Positions 31,822-43,100 of a DNA stretch of 64,000 bases are shown in pieces. The stretch's first letter is position 1. Each line of letters begins with the position of its first letter. The position numbers were made by a program, and so were the translations under genes. The stretch comes from Bryopsis sp. KO-2023 (lineage: Eukaryota > Chlorophyta > Ulvophyceae > Bryopsidales > Bryopsidaceae): contig BSYQ01000003.1 in assembly GCA_030272585.1 (NCBI GenBank), forward strand, positions 434,001 through 498,000. The letters are read 5' to 3'. Under the pieces are notes generated by a model. It was not told the origin of the DNA and did no database searches. It worked only from the letters and a program-made list of their open reading frames with translations.

Positions 31822-33170
31822 CTAAAACAGTTGGAGCAAAAAGCTTCGAGTATGCCACATAGAGATAGACTGGTGAATACTTATGCATCGGATACCTTTG
31901 TCTTCGACTCGGCCGCTCCCCCCCACCAGGATGTCATCTACAAAATTGCGGGCAGCCTTTCCCTCCAAGACCGACTTCACCCGCTCGTGGAATAACCCCG
32001 GAGATGAGCTCCATCCCTGCGGAAGGCGTAGGTAGCGAAACCGTCCAACATCTGTCTCAAAGCCGAAAAGGGGACGAAGAGAGGGGCAAACTTCCAGCTG
32101 GAAGAAGCCATCTGTGAGGTCCAGAACGGTAAACGTGTCCCACTCCGCAGGGATGGAGTCCATCACCGAGCGAACATTCAAAGAAGTTGAACCCAAGGGA
32201 AGAGAATATCCATTGAGCGTTCAGAAGTCGACGGTTTTGCGAAGCTTCCCAGAGGGCTTCCTCAAAAACAACACTGGAGAAAAATGGGCGCGCTGGCCGA
32301 GTCGAACATGACCTCCACCTTCGCCAAGTTCTGGAGCGTCCTCGCGAGGTCGGCTGGTGCGTCAATCCCTCCAAGGCCCAAATCGCCCGCTCGGAGGTTC
32401 AGTTCCTTGGCTACACACACTGGGACCCGAGGGCATCTCGTTAAAACACTTCCTGGAGCAGCAATAACCTGCCCCCTATCCGCTCCACCAGTGATCTCTG
32501 GAAAGTCTTGGGGCTTTTTAATGTCACTCGTGGAGTGTGCCCGGGGTATAGCGCTTATGCGGAGCCCCTATACTCGCAACCACCACACACTCCCGGAGAA
32601 ACCTTGGATGAACTTGTAAAAGCAGCGTGGACAAAAATACTAGAGAACAACATCGCACTTACTCGGAACGAGACAACCACCTTCCATCTCCAAGTGGACT
32701 GGTCGGGGACTGGGCGGGGCTACGTACTCTTCTCGGGCTCGCCGGAAAGGGGGAGGGTGGTTGCTCTCAATTCGAAGCGGCTCACATGAACACCTCCCTC
32801 TAGCATTTTGGGGGAGCTCCAATGCCTCGCCTGGTCCCTGCGCGATGTTATGCCGCTAATCGGAGCGAGACCTATTGTGGTTTACACGGACTCCCAAAGT
32901 GCTTACCACCGCTTGCATAACCCTCCTAGTACGGACCTCATGTCGGACCTGCGTGCTGTTCGTCTCGTCGCTTGGATTTGGTCACATTTCCCTTCTCCTA
33001 GACGCATGCGAGTGGAGTTTCTGTCAGGCGAAAAAAAATCCTTGGGCCGACCAGCTGTCCCGTTGGTATGCGAAGGATGTCACAAAGGCGGTTACCCAGG
33101 TTAATGTAGCTCCCACTCGCTCTGCGTTTGTATCACGTTTGTATCACGCGCCCTTTTTGAGATAACTTTC
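31822..33170. mobile_element. Rearranged remnant of an LTR element (RT minus, RNase H plus)
   Basis: At 31822-32280 the minus strand reads a reverse-transcriptase palm (LTDGFFQLEV and RNFVDDILVGG). From about 32284 to 33165 the plus strand reads the RT tail and an RNase H-like domain (LQVDWSGTGRGYVLF, VVYTDSQSAYHRL). The two halves point in opposite directions and meet near 32280, so an inversion has occurred. The element is old, with several breaks. Its RNase H resembles that at 53.4-54.3 kb more than those of elements A, B and D. Confidence 0.7.
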
Positions 33171-33365
33171 TCGCAGCGTATCCCAGCTACGTCGCTCGTC
33201 GCTAGTAAGTTTACTACCGCGACGAGGCCGAAACGGCGGCAGAGGACCTAACTCCTTCCACAAACAAGGAACCCTCTTATTTATCCACCTAAGTACTTTT
33301 TCACACCCCAACGCCCCCCACTGCGCATAACTTTTTTTACACTCGCATAAATGGTGGTACCTCAG

Positions 33366-33902
33366 TTAATTCTTTTTCTTCGTGTTGTCGTCCTCGCGTC
33401 CTTTTGCCGGTCCGTTCCCTTTCCACCGCTTGTTCTCACGACTCCCACAGCCCGAATGGTTGCGGCGTTCCATGGCCACTTTCATGTTGGCGATCTGTCG
33501 GCGATCGTCCACCTTGCGAATCTGTTCTCGGACTGACTCGGGCACAAAGGTCCCAGGTCGCCTGTGCAGATAAATATTGTCTTTGACTATCGGCCATACT
33601 GGGAGCTCAGGCTCGTCAACCTTTAAACATAGCACTTCCAGTATATCCTTGGCGCCTTTAAGAAAGGGTAACAGCAAGATCTTTTTTGCGTCACCTAGAC
33701 CTCCGCTCAAGACAACTTGCGCCAATGCGCAAACCAAATCAAAAAGATTACTGGTGACGGGAAACCAGTTCAAATATTCTTGCCCGTAACTTGTTTGAGT
33801 GTTTAACCCCCGTGAGACCCTCGCTCCTTGGATAGTGTGCGTCGCCAAAAACCCACCCACCCCAAAACCTAAACCTTTGGGCCTAGGAACTGGGTTCTTC
33901 AC
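33366..33902 (-). CDS. Hypothetical ORF in the remnant region
   Basis: 178-codon frame. The centre (VKDNIYLHRRPGTFVPESVR) looks protein-like and the C-terminus is strongly basic. It may be a gag or accessory frame of the older element cut by element A, but no domain is recognised. Confidence 0.35.
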   Translation of the reverse strand: MKNPVPRPKGLGFGVGGFLATHTIQGARVSRGLNTQTSYGQEYLNWFPVTSNLFDLVCALAQVVLSGGLGDAKKILLLPFLKGAKDILEVLCLKVDEPELPVWPIVKDNIYLHRRPGTFVPESVREQIRKVDDRRQIANMKVAMERRNHSGCGSRENKRWKGNGPAKGREDDNTKKKN

Positions 33903-34119
33903 GTACTGCGGTACAAGTCCCGTCAGTAACGAAGACGGCGTTGGGCAACCCAGTTACCCGTATCTCTTCCCTGAGATCGTTTAGGTAAACTGCGACTGTC
34001 TCCTACACTCGTTCTTCTAGCCCTTCTTGGGCTCCATTAGTCGGTTCTGTTGTGTTTTCCCCATTTCTGCCTGTGATCACGTGGTGGCGTGACGTCTTTT
34101 GGCAGGGGTATTAGTCTTC

Positions 34120-34308
34120 TGATACGAACGTTTCGAATTGTAGTACAGTCGTGGTACGGGTATTCGGGTTCTAGGGTGATAAGTTCAGAGAGAACTTGTA
34201 ACAATTAATTTCTCTCTGAGTGTCGAGTTTCACCCCTGTTCACTCGTTTCTCAAACTCAAGTGTGCACACAACCTCCCAGTGAAAGCCTAGCTAAACAGG
34301 GCCTAACA
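34120..34308 (+). repeat. 5' LTR of element A
   Basis: 189 bp from tgatacgaacg to ggcctaaca, matching 51245-51433. Primer-binding site TGGTTTCGGAGC follows at 34312-34323. Confidence 0.95.
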
Positions 34309-34339
34309 AACTGGTTTCGGAGCCGAAGCAACCCCTACT

Positions 34340-34804
34340 CAGAGATAGGACTTGGGCCAAATTTTTGGTCCGACTCCGGTCCGGTCCGGTTACGGTCGGG
34401 TTACGGTCACCGTACTACGGCCGTAACTCCGTACCGTAACCGGAGTAATATGTTGTTTTTACGGTACGGAACAGGTACGGTATAACTACGGTAGGCCCTA
34501 AATCACCGTGAAGTAGCGTGGTTCAGTGCTAAAGCGTTAGGCTGCAGTCAGTAGGGTCGCGGGTTCGAATCCCCCTGGGTTCCTTTGGAATCGCGGGACC
34601 CTGCGGGGGTCACTTTCTACGGTTTACGGTTGTTACGGCCGTTACGGTCGTTACGGTCCGGTACGGAGCGGTACGGAGTGGTACGGTGCTACGGTTACGG
34701 CCGTAAAAGTACGATTTTCTGACGAAAATTGTACTCCGGTTACGGTCCGGTTACGGTGGTTACGGTCCGGTTACGGTGACCGTAACCGTAAAGTCCTATC
34801 TCTG
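34340..34804. mobile_element. hAT-like MITE, family 1, copy 1 (465 bp)
   Basis: Terminal inverted repeats CAGAGATAGGACTT / AAGTCCTATCTCTG, 8-bp duplication cccctact (34332-34339, 34805-34812). The homologous leader of element C near 54650 is an empty site with a single cccctact, which proves the insertion. Arms are degenerate GTTACGGT / ACCGTAAC words. The centre is a tRNA-like segment. Confidence 0.95.
34511..34583 (+). other. tRNA-like segment in the family-1 MITE
   Basis: A-box region TGGTTCAGTGCTAAAGCG, then an exact B-box GGTTCGAATCC about 40 nt later. The D arm can pair; the anticodon and acceptor arms do not, so it is tRNA-derived rather than a tRNA gene. It could still act as a Pol III promoter. 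A matching copy lies at 45916-45988. Confidence 0.6.
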
Positions 34805-35279
34805 CCCCTACTGCAAGTCGAGTCTTCTTTTCGAAAAGATCGACAGGGAATTTAGCAGTCGAGTTGCAAAAGATCAGGTCAACTAGGTCGAAGAAGGTTT
34901 CCTTTCGTGTCTGGAACCTACTTCGTGTTGCTGCGCACCAACTTTACGCTGGACGACACAGAACGCACGTTGCTGCGCCTGATCATTCCCTCGAAGATCG
35001 CGCAGGATCTGTAGATCCTCGGACTCTACGACCACACAGCACGGCGTAGTAGAAACGTCAGTTCGTCGCAGAGTTGTCGACGCTAAACGTGGTTAAACGG
35101 AAAGGCAGACGAAGCGGAACCGCTAAGCGGACGTCTTTAGACGGAAACGGAGCTCCGCCAAAAGTTACGCTGCCAGAAATTGCGCGACAAAGAGTGACAA
35201 ATTAGTCACGTGGATCACCGGCAAAGTGATTCACCGAACTGACACGTGATCAGCCCGCCGACAAGTCAAGACATCCACC

Positions 35280-38243
35280 ATGGGGGACGACGAGCAGTTA
35301 TTCCTGGAGTATGGAATCGAGGACGACAATCAAGAGCGCGATGCCCCAGCTGGCGCGCCGCTATATCCGATTATCGTCGCTGGAGACATACCTGCTGTCG
35401 GACTGCCCTACCAAGCAGAAATGGGCCAGCCGCTACAAGCGTATGGCATACCCGTACAACCGGATATGGTGGAAGAGGGAGGCGATGAGGAAGCCGACAA
35501 TGGCCCGCAATTTGATGAAGAGATGGAAGAAGAGCCAGGAGTATTCATCAATCAGCAAACGCAGCACCTGCGCCAAAGCCAAGTGAATGTACATAATCAA
35601 ACTCTGCACGTTCACAATGATGGTTTGTAGGAGCGCGATCTCCAACAATCGCAAGAGCGGTTGTATAGCCAATTGTCGGACGAGGCTGCCCACAGAACAG
35701 CCCAGGTCGCCAAACATCTTGATAGTCGGGTAGAGGGAGCTTGTTCAAGCATGGCTTCCCAAGTACATGATGTGTTGGACTCTACTCTACAGTCCCGCCA
35801 TCACCAGATTGAAGGACAGCTCAGTGAGAGGTTGGATGAGCGGATACAAGATCTGGATGCTGCAGCCAAGGGGAGGCTCAGCCAAATGGAAGCTGGCTTG
35901 GCGAATATCCGTGATGTCGCCCAGAAAGAGGTGGACGAAGCCAAAGAGGCTCAGCGGATATTGGCGGAACAAGTAGCTGACACGGACGACAAAAGGAAGA
36001 AACTTGAAGAAGAATATGACCGGCAATATAACGACGCCCTTTGGGGGTTGGATACAGTTCAACAAGAACTGAGAGAGACGCAGGCGGAAATGGGTGCGGG
36101 TCAAGATAAACAGTTCAAGGAAATCGTTCGTGTTAAGTATGATCTCAAAGAGACGCAAGAAAAAGCGGAAAGTTTTCAGATACAGCATCATGCGGAAGTA
36201 GCCTATTTGTTAAAGGAGGCAGCGGCTGCGAAAGAAGCGGCGGCTAGATTACAAGCGGAAATGGAGGAGTTGAAAAGAAGTCAAAGTCGGTCTTCAAGGA
36301 GAAGCAGATCGAGAAGCTCAACAAGGAGCAGAGAGCCGCGGGAAATGTTACAAGAAATGCTACAAGACCCGGAAACAGCGCAAGAGCTAAAGAAGGTGTT
36401 TGAGGATGTAGCGGACACAAAGTTCACGTCGAACTTTGAGTTTTGGCGGAAGAAAGATGCTGCAGCAGTTGCCACACACATGGCATCCGCCGCCCAACAA
36501 ACACCTCTTGTGGCTGCTATGGCGGGAGCGGGAACCAGAACGGTGGCACAACCACCAAGATTGTCCGAAGTACAAATTCCATTCGGTCAACCGCCCCAAA
36601 CCTCATCCGGCTTTGCCCCGGATTCAGTAGGTTTTCCGCCAATACCACCAGTATTCCCGCGGGCAAATAGACCGATTACCCGACCTGCATCACCCCCAGT
36701 CATTATTCCTGGAGTGGGGCGAGGCAGTGCAATCAGCGGACAGGGAAATGTACCTAGGCCGACCGTGAGGCCTAGCGCTGTGTTTGGACAAACACCAAAT
36801 ACAAGACCACCAGCGGTATTACAGCCAGTACAACCGCCACAGCGTACGCAGGCTTCTCCCGTGGTACAAACTGTTCCGCTGACAACTCCAACAACCACGT
36901 CACCCGAGCCACCTAGACCATTACCCATGCCACCACCAGCTTCTCAGCCAGTGTTATCACATCCATCAATGATTTCACCACCCGGCTATTATGCCATGGG
37001 AGCATCATACATTCGGCCTTCTATCTTAGGTCACTCCGTGAATGTATACGGAGCTCCATCATCCGGAAACCCCTATGTGGGATGGGGATCCTATCCGCGT
37101 ATTCCTCAACGCGCAGGCGGAGGAGGCGGAGGAGGCGGAGGTGGAGATGATGATGGTTCTGGTGATGGAAGTGGCGGAGGCCCATCGGACAGAAGTGGCC
37201 GTGGGTCTGCACCTGGACCACATATTGGTGGAGGAAGAGAAGGACCATCTAGGAACCCAGGAGGCGGTCCTGGAGATGGTGGTGGTGGAGGTGGCGGAGG
37301 AGGCGGACCTCCTGGTCCCCCAAGTGGGGGCCCCGATTTTATGGGCTATGCACGTCCAGAAAATCGTTTGCTTCACATTCCCAATGCGGTCAAATTCCCG
37401 ATGCCGAAACCGTATACTGGCGCTGGAGATCGCTGGATTCGGGATTGGCAGGCAGAACTCACCAATTTCTGCAAAGTGTATGATTTGGATGAGTCTGTTT
37501 GGCTTAAAGTATTCCGCACAAATCTCTCTGGTTCAGCCGCCACATGGCGGAATATGCAAGAGATGCGGATTCGGGAAGGAGTTCGTCCGATGTTCCAGGA
37601 CTGGATTCAACTTGTGGAGGAACTAGCCATTGCTTTTGAGCCCACAAGGATGTCCGATGTTTCGCGTAGGAAGCTGCGGAAACTTCAACAAACAGGGAAT
37701 GTTCGTTCCTACATCAACGCATTTCGGGATCTCATACTCAGAATTCCGAATATGACGGAGGAGGAACAGTACCTACAGTTTGTTGACGGATTGAAACCCC
37801 AGATCCGACATCAAGTTGTTACAATGGTGACAGAAGGAGTGGAAGCGGCGATAGTCACTGCCGAAAGAATCGATTCGTTGGGTGGCCAATCTCAAAACAA
37901 CCGCGGACGTGGTCGCGGACGAGGGCGATGGAACTGGAATTGGAAAAACAAGCCCAAAGCTGACCAGAACCAGCAGATGCAGGGTCAGCAACCGCAACCA
38001 CCACCTCCACCCCAAGATCAAAATCAGCAAATGGGAGGAGGCAACAGAGGTGGAGGCGGCCGTGGCCGCGGAAGAGGCGGAAGACGAGGTGGCGGACGAA
38101 ATCGAGGTGGTGGCGGAAAGCAGCAGCAAGGTGGAGCTAGAGGCGGAGGCGCATGTTATATCTGCGGAGAAGTGGGTCATGGCTTTGGGAAATGTCCTAA
38201 AGGCCCATCTTTTCAGAAATGGTTAAAAGATCACGGCGCATAG
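35280..38243 (+). CDS. gag: Element A gag region
   Basis: Begins with an acidic leader ORF (MGDDEQLFLEYGIED, 35280-35630), followed by the main frame (35661-38243, 860 codons). The main frame has a long coiled coil (residues about 1-200), an SR run (about 210-225), a Pro-rich and a Gly-rich linker, a retrotransposon gag domain at about 590-740 (GSAATWRNMQEM, YINAFRDLILR), an Arg-Gly-rich stretch and a CCHC knuckle CYICGEVGHGFGKC. It is much longer than the gags of B and D because of the coiled coil and linkers. Element C carries a close copy of the 5' part. Confidence 0.85.
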
Positions 38244-39946
38244 AGGCGATTCCACTCCATGCGGCCAGAAGGAAAAGAGCCAGACGCAGAAGATATCGAC
38301 ATCGCAAACGTCAGAAGCTCCGGGAGTCACGAGAACGAGAACGGAAGGGGAAACAGAATAAGAAGCCAGAGAAAGAGTCAAGTAATCCCGCCCAGAGGGC
38401 TGAACATCCGCTAATGAGTACGAAACTTGGGGACAAAGAGCGGATGGACGATTCAAGTACGGTCGCCCAAAGCATTGCCGACAAAGATTTGCCGGAAAGT
38501 GTTGGTTCAGTACGTGAAGACTCTGGAAGTTCCTCCGAAGATAGCAACCTGGAATCTGTCCTACCTTGTGGAGAGAAACAGGCTTCGGAAGGAAGTGTTA
38601 AAAGTTCAAGCCGGACTAGTCCAAGAGTTCCGTTTGACGCCGGTGCAAGAGGGGTACCGGACCGTAGAAAAGGAACAGCGGAAGGAGAAGGGGATTACCT
38701 CCAAGACAGTTTTAATCCGTTAGTTCAAAATAAACACCTCAAGTTCATGGGATATGAGCTTAGAGGGCGGATAGGGGGAGCGGCAATTTCCGCTTATGTA
38801 GACTGTGGAGCTACGGAAAATTACGTGGCACAAAAACTGGTGGACAAGTTTGGGTTAGAGTTCTCCTCGTGTAATAAGACAGTTTCGTTAGCGAATGGGG
38901 CTGTTTGCACTGTGGACAAACGATGTGGGAACATCACGATGCAGCTGGGTGACTACAAAACCCAGTTCTCTGCAGATGTATTCCCTCATCTCACATATGA
39001 CATTGTGTTAGGGTTACCGTGGCTCATTGCTAATAACCCGTCCATAGACTTTGCACAAGGAACCATCAATATCCGTCAAAGGAATCGTTGGATTACAGTA
39101 CCGGTTAAAGAGAAGCCGACTGATTATCTCCACCTGACGGAAGAAACTATCCCCATACTGTCCCACAAGAAAGTATTCCGCCATATAGGGAAACAGGCCG
39201 ACAAGGATAGCCTGGCCTACTTGGTGGTGGTTCGTGAATCTGACCCTATGGATAGCAACCATTTGATGCAATATCCATATGAGGGCCTCCAGGTTGATAG
39301 TCTAAAGACCTCGGCCGACAACCACGCACCAATACAGACGGATCTTCCACGGCTTTTGCATGACAAGATGCATCCGGCAATCCGTTCTGTGGTGGAGGAA
39401 TACAGCCATGTTTTTCCCAAAGATCTCCCACCTGGCATCCCTCCAGTCCGTAAGGGTCACGAATTCAAAGTTGACCTGGAGGATGAGAGTATGAGCCCAA
39501 TCCATCGTCCGTTGTACAAACTTTCTCCAGCAGAATTGGATGAAGTACGGACACAGGTGGACTACCTACTGGAACAACGGAAGATACGGCCGTCAGAGAG
39601 TCCCTGGGGTGCTCCCATACTCTTCGTCCCAAAGAAAGACGGCGGATTGCGGATGTGCGTTGATTATCGATGGATCAACAAGTACACAATCAAAAACCGC
39701 TATCCACTTCCACTTCCGGAGGAATTGATGGATCGGCTCGCTAAAGCAAAGATCTACACGAAGATCGACCTACGTTCGGGGTACTGGCAATTTCCAGTTC
39801 GCCCGAAGGATACTGCAAAAACCGCCTTCCGAACAAGATACGGACATTTCGAGTTTCTCGTCTGTCCTTTCGGAATGTCCAACTGTCCAGCCCAATTTCA
39901 GACAATGGTGCAGGATTTGTTGGGCGAGTTTTTGGACCACTTTGTG
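38219..39946 (+). CDS. pol: Element A pol, upstream part
   Basis: Overlaps the gag end by 25 nt in another frame. After an Arg/Ser-rich spacer come an aspartic protease domain (YVDCGATENYVAQ) and the first part of the reverse transcriptase (SPWGAPILFVPKKDGGLRMC, YTKIDLRSGYWQF). It ends where the non-coding LTR element is inserted, at target duplication ttgtg. Confidence 0.9.
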
Positions 39947-40176
39947 TGATACGAGGTGACGAGGTTAGTGTCTAGATGTCCCATCGGTGAGTGGGTGTGT
40001 CACTGTAGAGTAAGGGGTTAGTGTGTTGTGGACGGTATAAAAGGGGTTGTATTTTTGACATTGTGTAACCTTTGGGGCTGGGTTTGCTATTGTGTTGTGT
40101 TCCCACGTTCTACCCTCCTCCACTTGGAGGAGGGCCCCTAACTACCCTTCCCCCTCAGGGGGAAGGGCCCCTATCA
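39947..40176 (+). repeat. 5' LTR of the non-coding LTR element
   Basis: Contains a TATA box (tataaaagg, near 40037) and, near the 3' end, two perfect hairpins in a row: CCCTCCTCC/GGAGGAGGG at 40113-40134 and CCCTTCCCCC/GGGGGAAGGG at 40145-40167. Each is followed by cccct. It starts TGATACGA like the element A LTR, but the rest differs. Confidence 0.9.
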
Positions 40177-40191
40177 TTTTGGTTTCGGAGC

Positions 40192-43100
40192 TTGGGCGTC
40201 CTTAAACGACGAGGACGGACGACCCTGTAGGAGGAGCCACCTGGCCACGAAAAAGTCAGTGGCTAGGTTAAGTGCCTATCAAGAGGGGATGGGCAAGGAG
40301 TGATGGCACCAAAGGGGGTGGTGCTAGGTGGGATCGAAGGAGCGCGAGTGCGAGCGACGAGTTCGTAAGCACTGGAAAGGTCGGGGTAGAGGCGAGGAGA
40401 AGGAAACGAAAAGGAACCCGTCGCAGGAAGAGATCTAAGGGTCAGATCTACAGAAATCTGCAGGTGACCTTGTGACTGTTAACCTAAAGGACAGCACAGT
40501 GGTCGAAAAGAGTTCGAAACAGGTCGAAAGAGGTCGAAAAGCAGTGTAAAGGTAAGCTGAGAGCTTAAGTTTCCCTAAGACAGAGTTTCGACAGAACCTG
40601 TAAATTTCTGGAAGAAGATCTACAGCAGATCTGCAAAGATCTCCTACAAACGAACCACCTATGGACGAACCAAGCTCGAGTCAACGTTCGTGAGGGAAGT
40701 TCGACACACGGACGGCCAACGCGTGGTGGCGGATAGTTGTTGCGCAAGAAGTCGACGACTGCGCCTGTGACAGCTGCCAGAAATTCCGTTGTCGGACATA
40801 CAGTCATGTCACACTGTGTTACAGCGGAATTTGGCAGAGCGGAAGTATCACAGCGGAATCCGCGGAGCGGAAGTGTTACATCGGAATCCGCAGAGCGGAA
40901 ATGGCGAGCCGGAAGTGCAGCGGACGAGCCAAAGTCAGACAGCGAATGGAAAAGGCCAGAGTCTGACAGCGGACAAAATGGCGCAGCGGACAAAATAGGT
41001 GGCGGAAAAAGGGAGCGGACAGAACTCCGAGGTAGTTCGCCAGAGCTGGAAAAACGAAGTCCGCCAAAGCGGTTAAACGGAAACGGCGGAGAGTGAGGGC
41101 GGACAGAGGAAGAAGGCGGGCAAAGTGGCCCAGCGAACTGCTGCCCTTACACTCTGCTGGGCGGACTATGATATTCCAACGCGGAGGAAGAATAGGCGGT
41201 GTTGTTGTGAGCTAAAGCGGTTGAGCTTGGAGGAGCACCAGCGGACACACAACACGGAATATCGGCGAAGTATCGAGGCTAGAACTACGGTAGTTTCACG
41301 ATCGCGTTGGAGGCGGATTTTGATACATCAAGAGTTGGAGGCGGTCAGGAAACAGGAGCTGGAGGTTGTGTTACATGGCAGGAGCAGAAACGAGTCTGTA
41401 TCAACGCACAAACCGCCTGGGCTGATCACCCAGCGGACTAGCAACCGCAAAAGAGCGGATTTTCAGTGCGAAGATAACAAGACAAAGACCACATACTGCC
41501 GGAAGTTGGACCATAGCGGAAGAACGTAAACACAACTAGCGACAAGAAGACAAAGAGAGAAAAGAAGTCGCCAGGCTAATAGAGAGCGGAAGAGCGGCCT
41601 GCCAGTTACCTACAAACCGAGTTCAAGCGATAGTGGAGTTCAACGCACCCAAGTGGGGGATTAAACCGCCTGCAAAGCTGCTAAGTACGCAGGGCGGAAG
41701 AGAAGGAATCATCTGCTAAGCTATTAAGTATGCAGAATGACTTGTTGCAGAAGGAGCTGGTGGAGAGTATATAGTCCGCCTGGAATAGACTTTCAATAGG
41801 CCAAGACCTCACACAAGCGGATATAAGACGAGCGGATTAAATGTAGCTTGCCACGAGCTATCGAGCGTTCTCGAGAGTTTGAATCTGATTAAGGAGCACG
41901 CAATAGCAGTGCCACATTGGATGTTTGTGACTTAATGTTATGAACGGGCAAGTGAAGCTCTGAGCGGATATCTTGTGGGTAAACTTTGAGGTCTAATGGA
42001 TGTGGTAGCGGATTGTGATATTCCGGGCTGAGTGAAGAAGAAGAATTAGAGGTTATTGCCGTGGAAGTGTATGGTGGTATTCTTTGGAACTAACCGAGTT
42101 GCCATGGAACCAACCAAGGATCACGAGCGGAAAAATTCATTCTCTTTTCAACAGCGGAATAGCAGAGGCGGACTAAATGAGGTCGTCAAGGCGGACTAAA
42201 TTATACCGTCAGGCGGATTAAATTAGACCGTCAAGAACCAGAGCGGAAATAAAAGAGCCAACCTGGATGGTCAGGTCCAAGGACTATTGGCTGAAGGACT
42301 AAGCGGAATCATACGTCTGGTCAGGGCGGACATTACCACAAACCATTGAGCGGATATGGCTCACAATACTAGCCACAAATGGAAGTCTAGCGCCAAGAAC
42401 AACACCCAAAAGTCTAAGGAGTATTCATCGACCAAATTACAGCCGTCAAACTATTGCACTAAGCGGACTAAAAGCTAAGGCAAAGGCGGACTGTTAGAGC
42501 GGACTGCTGAGGCAGAATGCAAAGGCGATGAGGGTGTGTGTCTTGAGCGGAAATTCCAATGCAGCAAAGGTGCAAGCGGAATAAGTGACAGACAATACAG
42601 GCATCCAAAGAGCGGAGTAAATGTGTTCATATGGAGACAGTAGAACTGCCAAGCGGAAATCAACAAAGCCAGAGCGGATAGTGACGCTGCTACTGAGAAC
42701 TATGTGTGATTGCTTGAGCGGAAAGTTCAACTGCTCACGGAGAGTAAATGCCATGAGCTGAAGCGGAAAAAGATGAAAATTCCAAGCTACTGTTGTGGCG
42801 GACATTGATCACACTCTGTGGCCGCAGAAGCGGAAATTTGTGCCTGCAACGTCAAGTGGCGAAGGCCATAAAATAGCGGATTGTCTATAGTCACCTACCT
42901 CCATACAAGAACCAACCTGGAGCGGGTAGAAGCCAAGTTTCCCTATATTGGCTATTATATATATCATATGGAGCATTCAAATATGATCACCGACAAGCGT
43001 GTTTTGTAACAGTTCGAGCTTTGAACAGCATGGAGCGCGAGCAAAGAGTCAGCGGATTTTTGTCAGAAGCAAGAGCACAAGCGGATTATCAAGTGGATTG

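Noticed and set aside
34511-34583. Functional tRNA gene
   Set aside because: A and B boxes are present but the anticodon and acceptor stems do not pair, and the identical segment recurs within a transposon copy. It is tRNA-derived.
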